This document shows positions 42,201 to 45,200 of a stretch of 49,793 bases of DNA, piece by piece. Numbering within the stretch: position 1 is the stretch's first letter; each line of letters starts with the position of its first letter. The notes below the pieces were generated by a model. The model was not told the origin of the DNA. It saw only the letters and a program-made list of their open reading frames with translations, and did not search any database. The stretch covers positions 1 through 49,793 of the forward strand of contig JAIPMN010000302.1 of the NCBI GenBank assembly GCA_020650975.1. Reading direction: 5' to 3'. The stretch is from Apostichopus californicus. Its lineage: Eukaryota > Echinodermata > Holothuroidea > Aspidochirotida > Stichopodidae. The translations under genes were made by a program, and so were the position numbers.

Positions 42201-45200
42201 ATTTCAGCATTCCTATTTGTCACATGTTTATAAAGACGTCTGTACATAGGCAACAACAGCATTGTTAATTCCATAACAGCTTACCACAACTTCAAATCAG
42301 GCAGGTTTAAAGGTATGTTTCTTTTGTAAGCAGTTTTATTTGTCTTTCTTGATACAGAAGGCTGAACAAACCTATTCACAGCATGCACGAGTTTTGTTGC
42401 AGAACCATTAAACTCTGTTAATTGTAAAGTTCTTGCTGACGTCAACTTGAATACACACGTTTTACAATAAGCCCAAAATGGCACTCCAGGCCTATTTGTT
42501 CACCAACATCATCACTAGACACAAACAATGCTAACCTCAAGACAAGACAAAAACTAACATAACAACCACAAATCCCCAAACATTTGTTTCCTACATGATA
42601 TAGTATGCAATTGATAGTTACAACTTAAGTTATGTGTATAAACAAACTTAGACTGTTTTATACACATAACTTAAGTACAGATACAAAATACTGTTTTACT
42701 GAAAACATGAGTTCTAATACAATAATGTTATATTGACAGTTTTTACACAAGGAACTGACTAAGTGAGTAATAACTGCATGTTGCTCTCAAGATGAAAATC
42801 TGCCTTATAACATATAAAACTTAAGGGTGACAACAATTCACTGTAATAATTCCTCAGAGGCCAACAGAATGTAAATTAACCCACTAACTTCCACTTTATT
42901 ATACCATTATTATTGGTATATATAGCACGATAAAGTTTTGAAAGAACTAAATTAGGACATTGTGGATTGAAATGTATGGCAGTTTATGAGATATATGTTG
43001 ATATGCACCAACTGAAAATGTGTATCAAACACTGAGTATTGCAAACTTGCAGTTCATCAGCTTGGCTACTAATACTGTATCTAATTCACTATGTGTAGTT
43101 CACTGATATATCGTACTTCAGTCATGGCCCAGAGTTAATGTACAGTGATAACCCTTATGGCCATGAAATGATGAGGGGTTACGGAGCAAAACACAAACTA
43201 GGGCTACTGTACATACTCTTTGAAGAGAGTTAAAATTTATAACAGGTGTTGACCCCCACTGAGAGGATGCCCCAGGCCAGGCATAATAGGCACTATGTCC
43301 ACAATATGTTTACTTGAGCCTTGTAAGTTGTCACACAGGGTCTATATCCGCCTGAGTTTACTTCCTCAGGAAAAGTGCTGAAAGCATCAGGAGAACAACA
43401 TTTCAATATGTTATCAAACAAAATCTGATTTTCTTTGGCTTGGATGTTGAAGAGTGCAAACTGAAGTACAAACTTGGATCAATTGAGGCAATTGTAGACC
43501 ACGTTTGGTCTCCCAGGCCAGGAACAGCATACAAAAATTGTTTACTAGGCCTACTGAGAGAAGAGTTTTGTTTACAAGTGGTGAAAAGTTCAGGCTCTCA
43601 TAGACAACAATCTTCATGGTCATGATATGGCAATTTGATAGTGCCATGAATGACCAACTTGTCAGCTATCAAGTGATGGGTAGGGCTTAGCTAGTCAGAA
43701 CTTCTACAAGGACTTTCCGCTCAGTTACAGATCACATTACTTTGACTCTTTGAGTTTGACGATTTAGTGTGTAAGTCAATGGTGCAATTATAATGTAGTA
43801 GGCTATGGTACCATAGGCTAAGTACGATAGGCCTAGCTAGCCTAATTCCTAACATATTAGAAGTGTTACTGTTACAGTGCATGCATGATCTCCCAAAGTG
43901 TAGAAAAATCTAACGGAAACATTACCCCCTGCTTTACACCAGAGAGCTGTTAGGAACAGGGAGTTGTTATGGAACAACTCCATGTTTAAACAGACAACAC
44001 AAGGCATCGCGATTAACGCTCAAGTAACTATGGATTCATAAACTACCATTCATGCACATCAAAACAAGTTAAACAACCCACGATTACCGATTCGCAACTG
44101 GCATTCTTCACTGTCTGACAACGGTGCCTTCCTAATTTCTTTCCCATCTCTTTCCCGATCTATCTCTCTTTTGCTACGAGAGGTTTTGTACTGAAAAACC
44201 AAATTAAACTAGCCCAGCTGGTCTACCTGTTTGATCGTACAGACTCCGGAGTTACTTAGATAGGAGTGCGTACCGTACCACTGAACTAAAATAACGTAAT
44301 GAGCAAAGTTTCTCCATCGTGTAAATAACCTGTCGTCTGCTGTTGGTTTTGCAGCACTACAGCTAAACGCGCTATGGCGGGCCATCGGTCTCAAATCGTG
44401 GGGAATCGACATATACCAATTTCCTTCCACTTAAGCCAGTTTCTAGTAGCTTCAATTGACTTCGAACGATTTAAATTGACATATCATCGATTTAAACTGT
44501 TAGATTTCGATTTAAATTGACTTATACCAGCTTAATCCGACACATATCATCGATTTATATCGACATATACCAATTTAAGTCGATGATAATTATGTAAAAT
44601 AAATTTTGAACATCCCCCCCCCCCCTCCATTTGCTCCCCAACTATATATATATTGAGATTTTACAAAACAGATACCTTCATTCCTTGTTATTCATTTCGA
44701 AATTCGAGATAAACGCCGCAAGCTTTGACAAAAAGTAGACATTTTGGCCTGTGCATAGGCCTAAACCGTCCGGCAAAATTTAAAATATTTTAAACAAACT
44801 GTCGAAGCTAACTGATAAAAGACAGAAATTTCAAAACAAAAAATAGAATTGTGAGGATAGAAACAAACGGATTTTTGAAAATATGGAAGTTCGGTATCAA
44901 ATGTCTCTTCTGGGCGACCGTAGATTAAGCATAAGCTATTCGCCGTTGGCCACTTACAAACATTTAATTCTTCTGGTAAAGGGCCTACACCCCGCGGTGG
45001 CGTTCTACCACCCCTCCCCCCTCACTTTTGTAACTTTGTACAGTGGCTACTGTATGTATCTATAGTGGAAGTTGGGCGTGGATGGAAATCGGAGAGAGGG
45101 GAGGTTAACCTGCGTAGGATTGTCATAGAAAAGGATAACAAGAAATGAACATTTTTACAACCCAGGAGAGCATATTTGTTCGTTAAATGTTGATTCCTGG

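Noticed and set aside
44440..44600. Regulatory element made of ATCGATTTAAATTGACATA repeats
   Set aside because: The repeats are irregular and A/T-rich, far from the start of the gene, and no known binding motif stands out.
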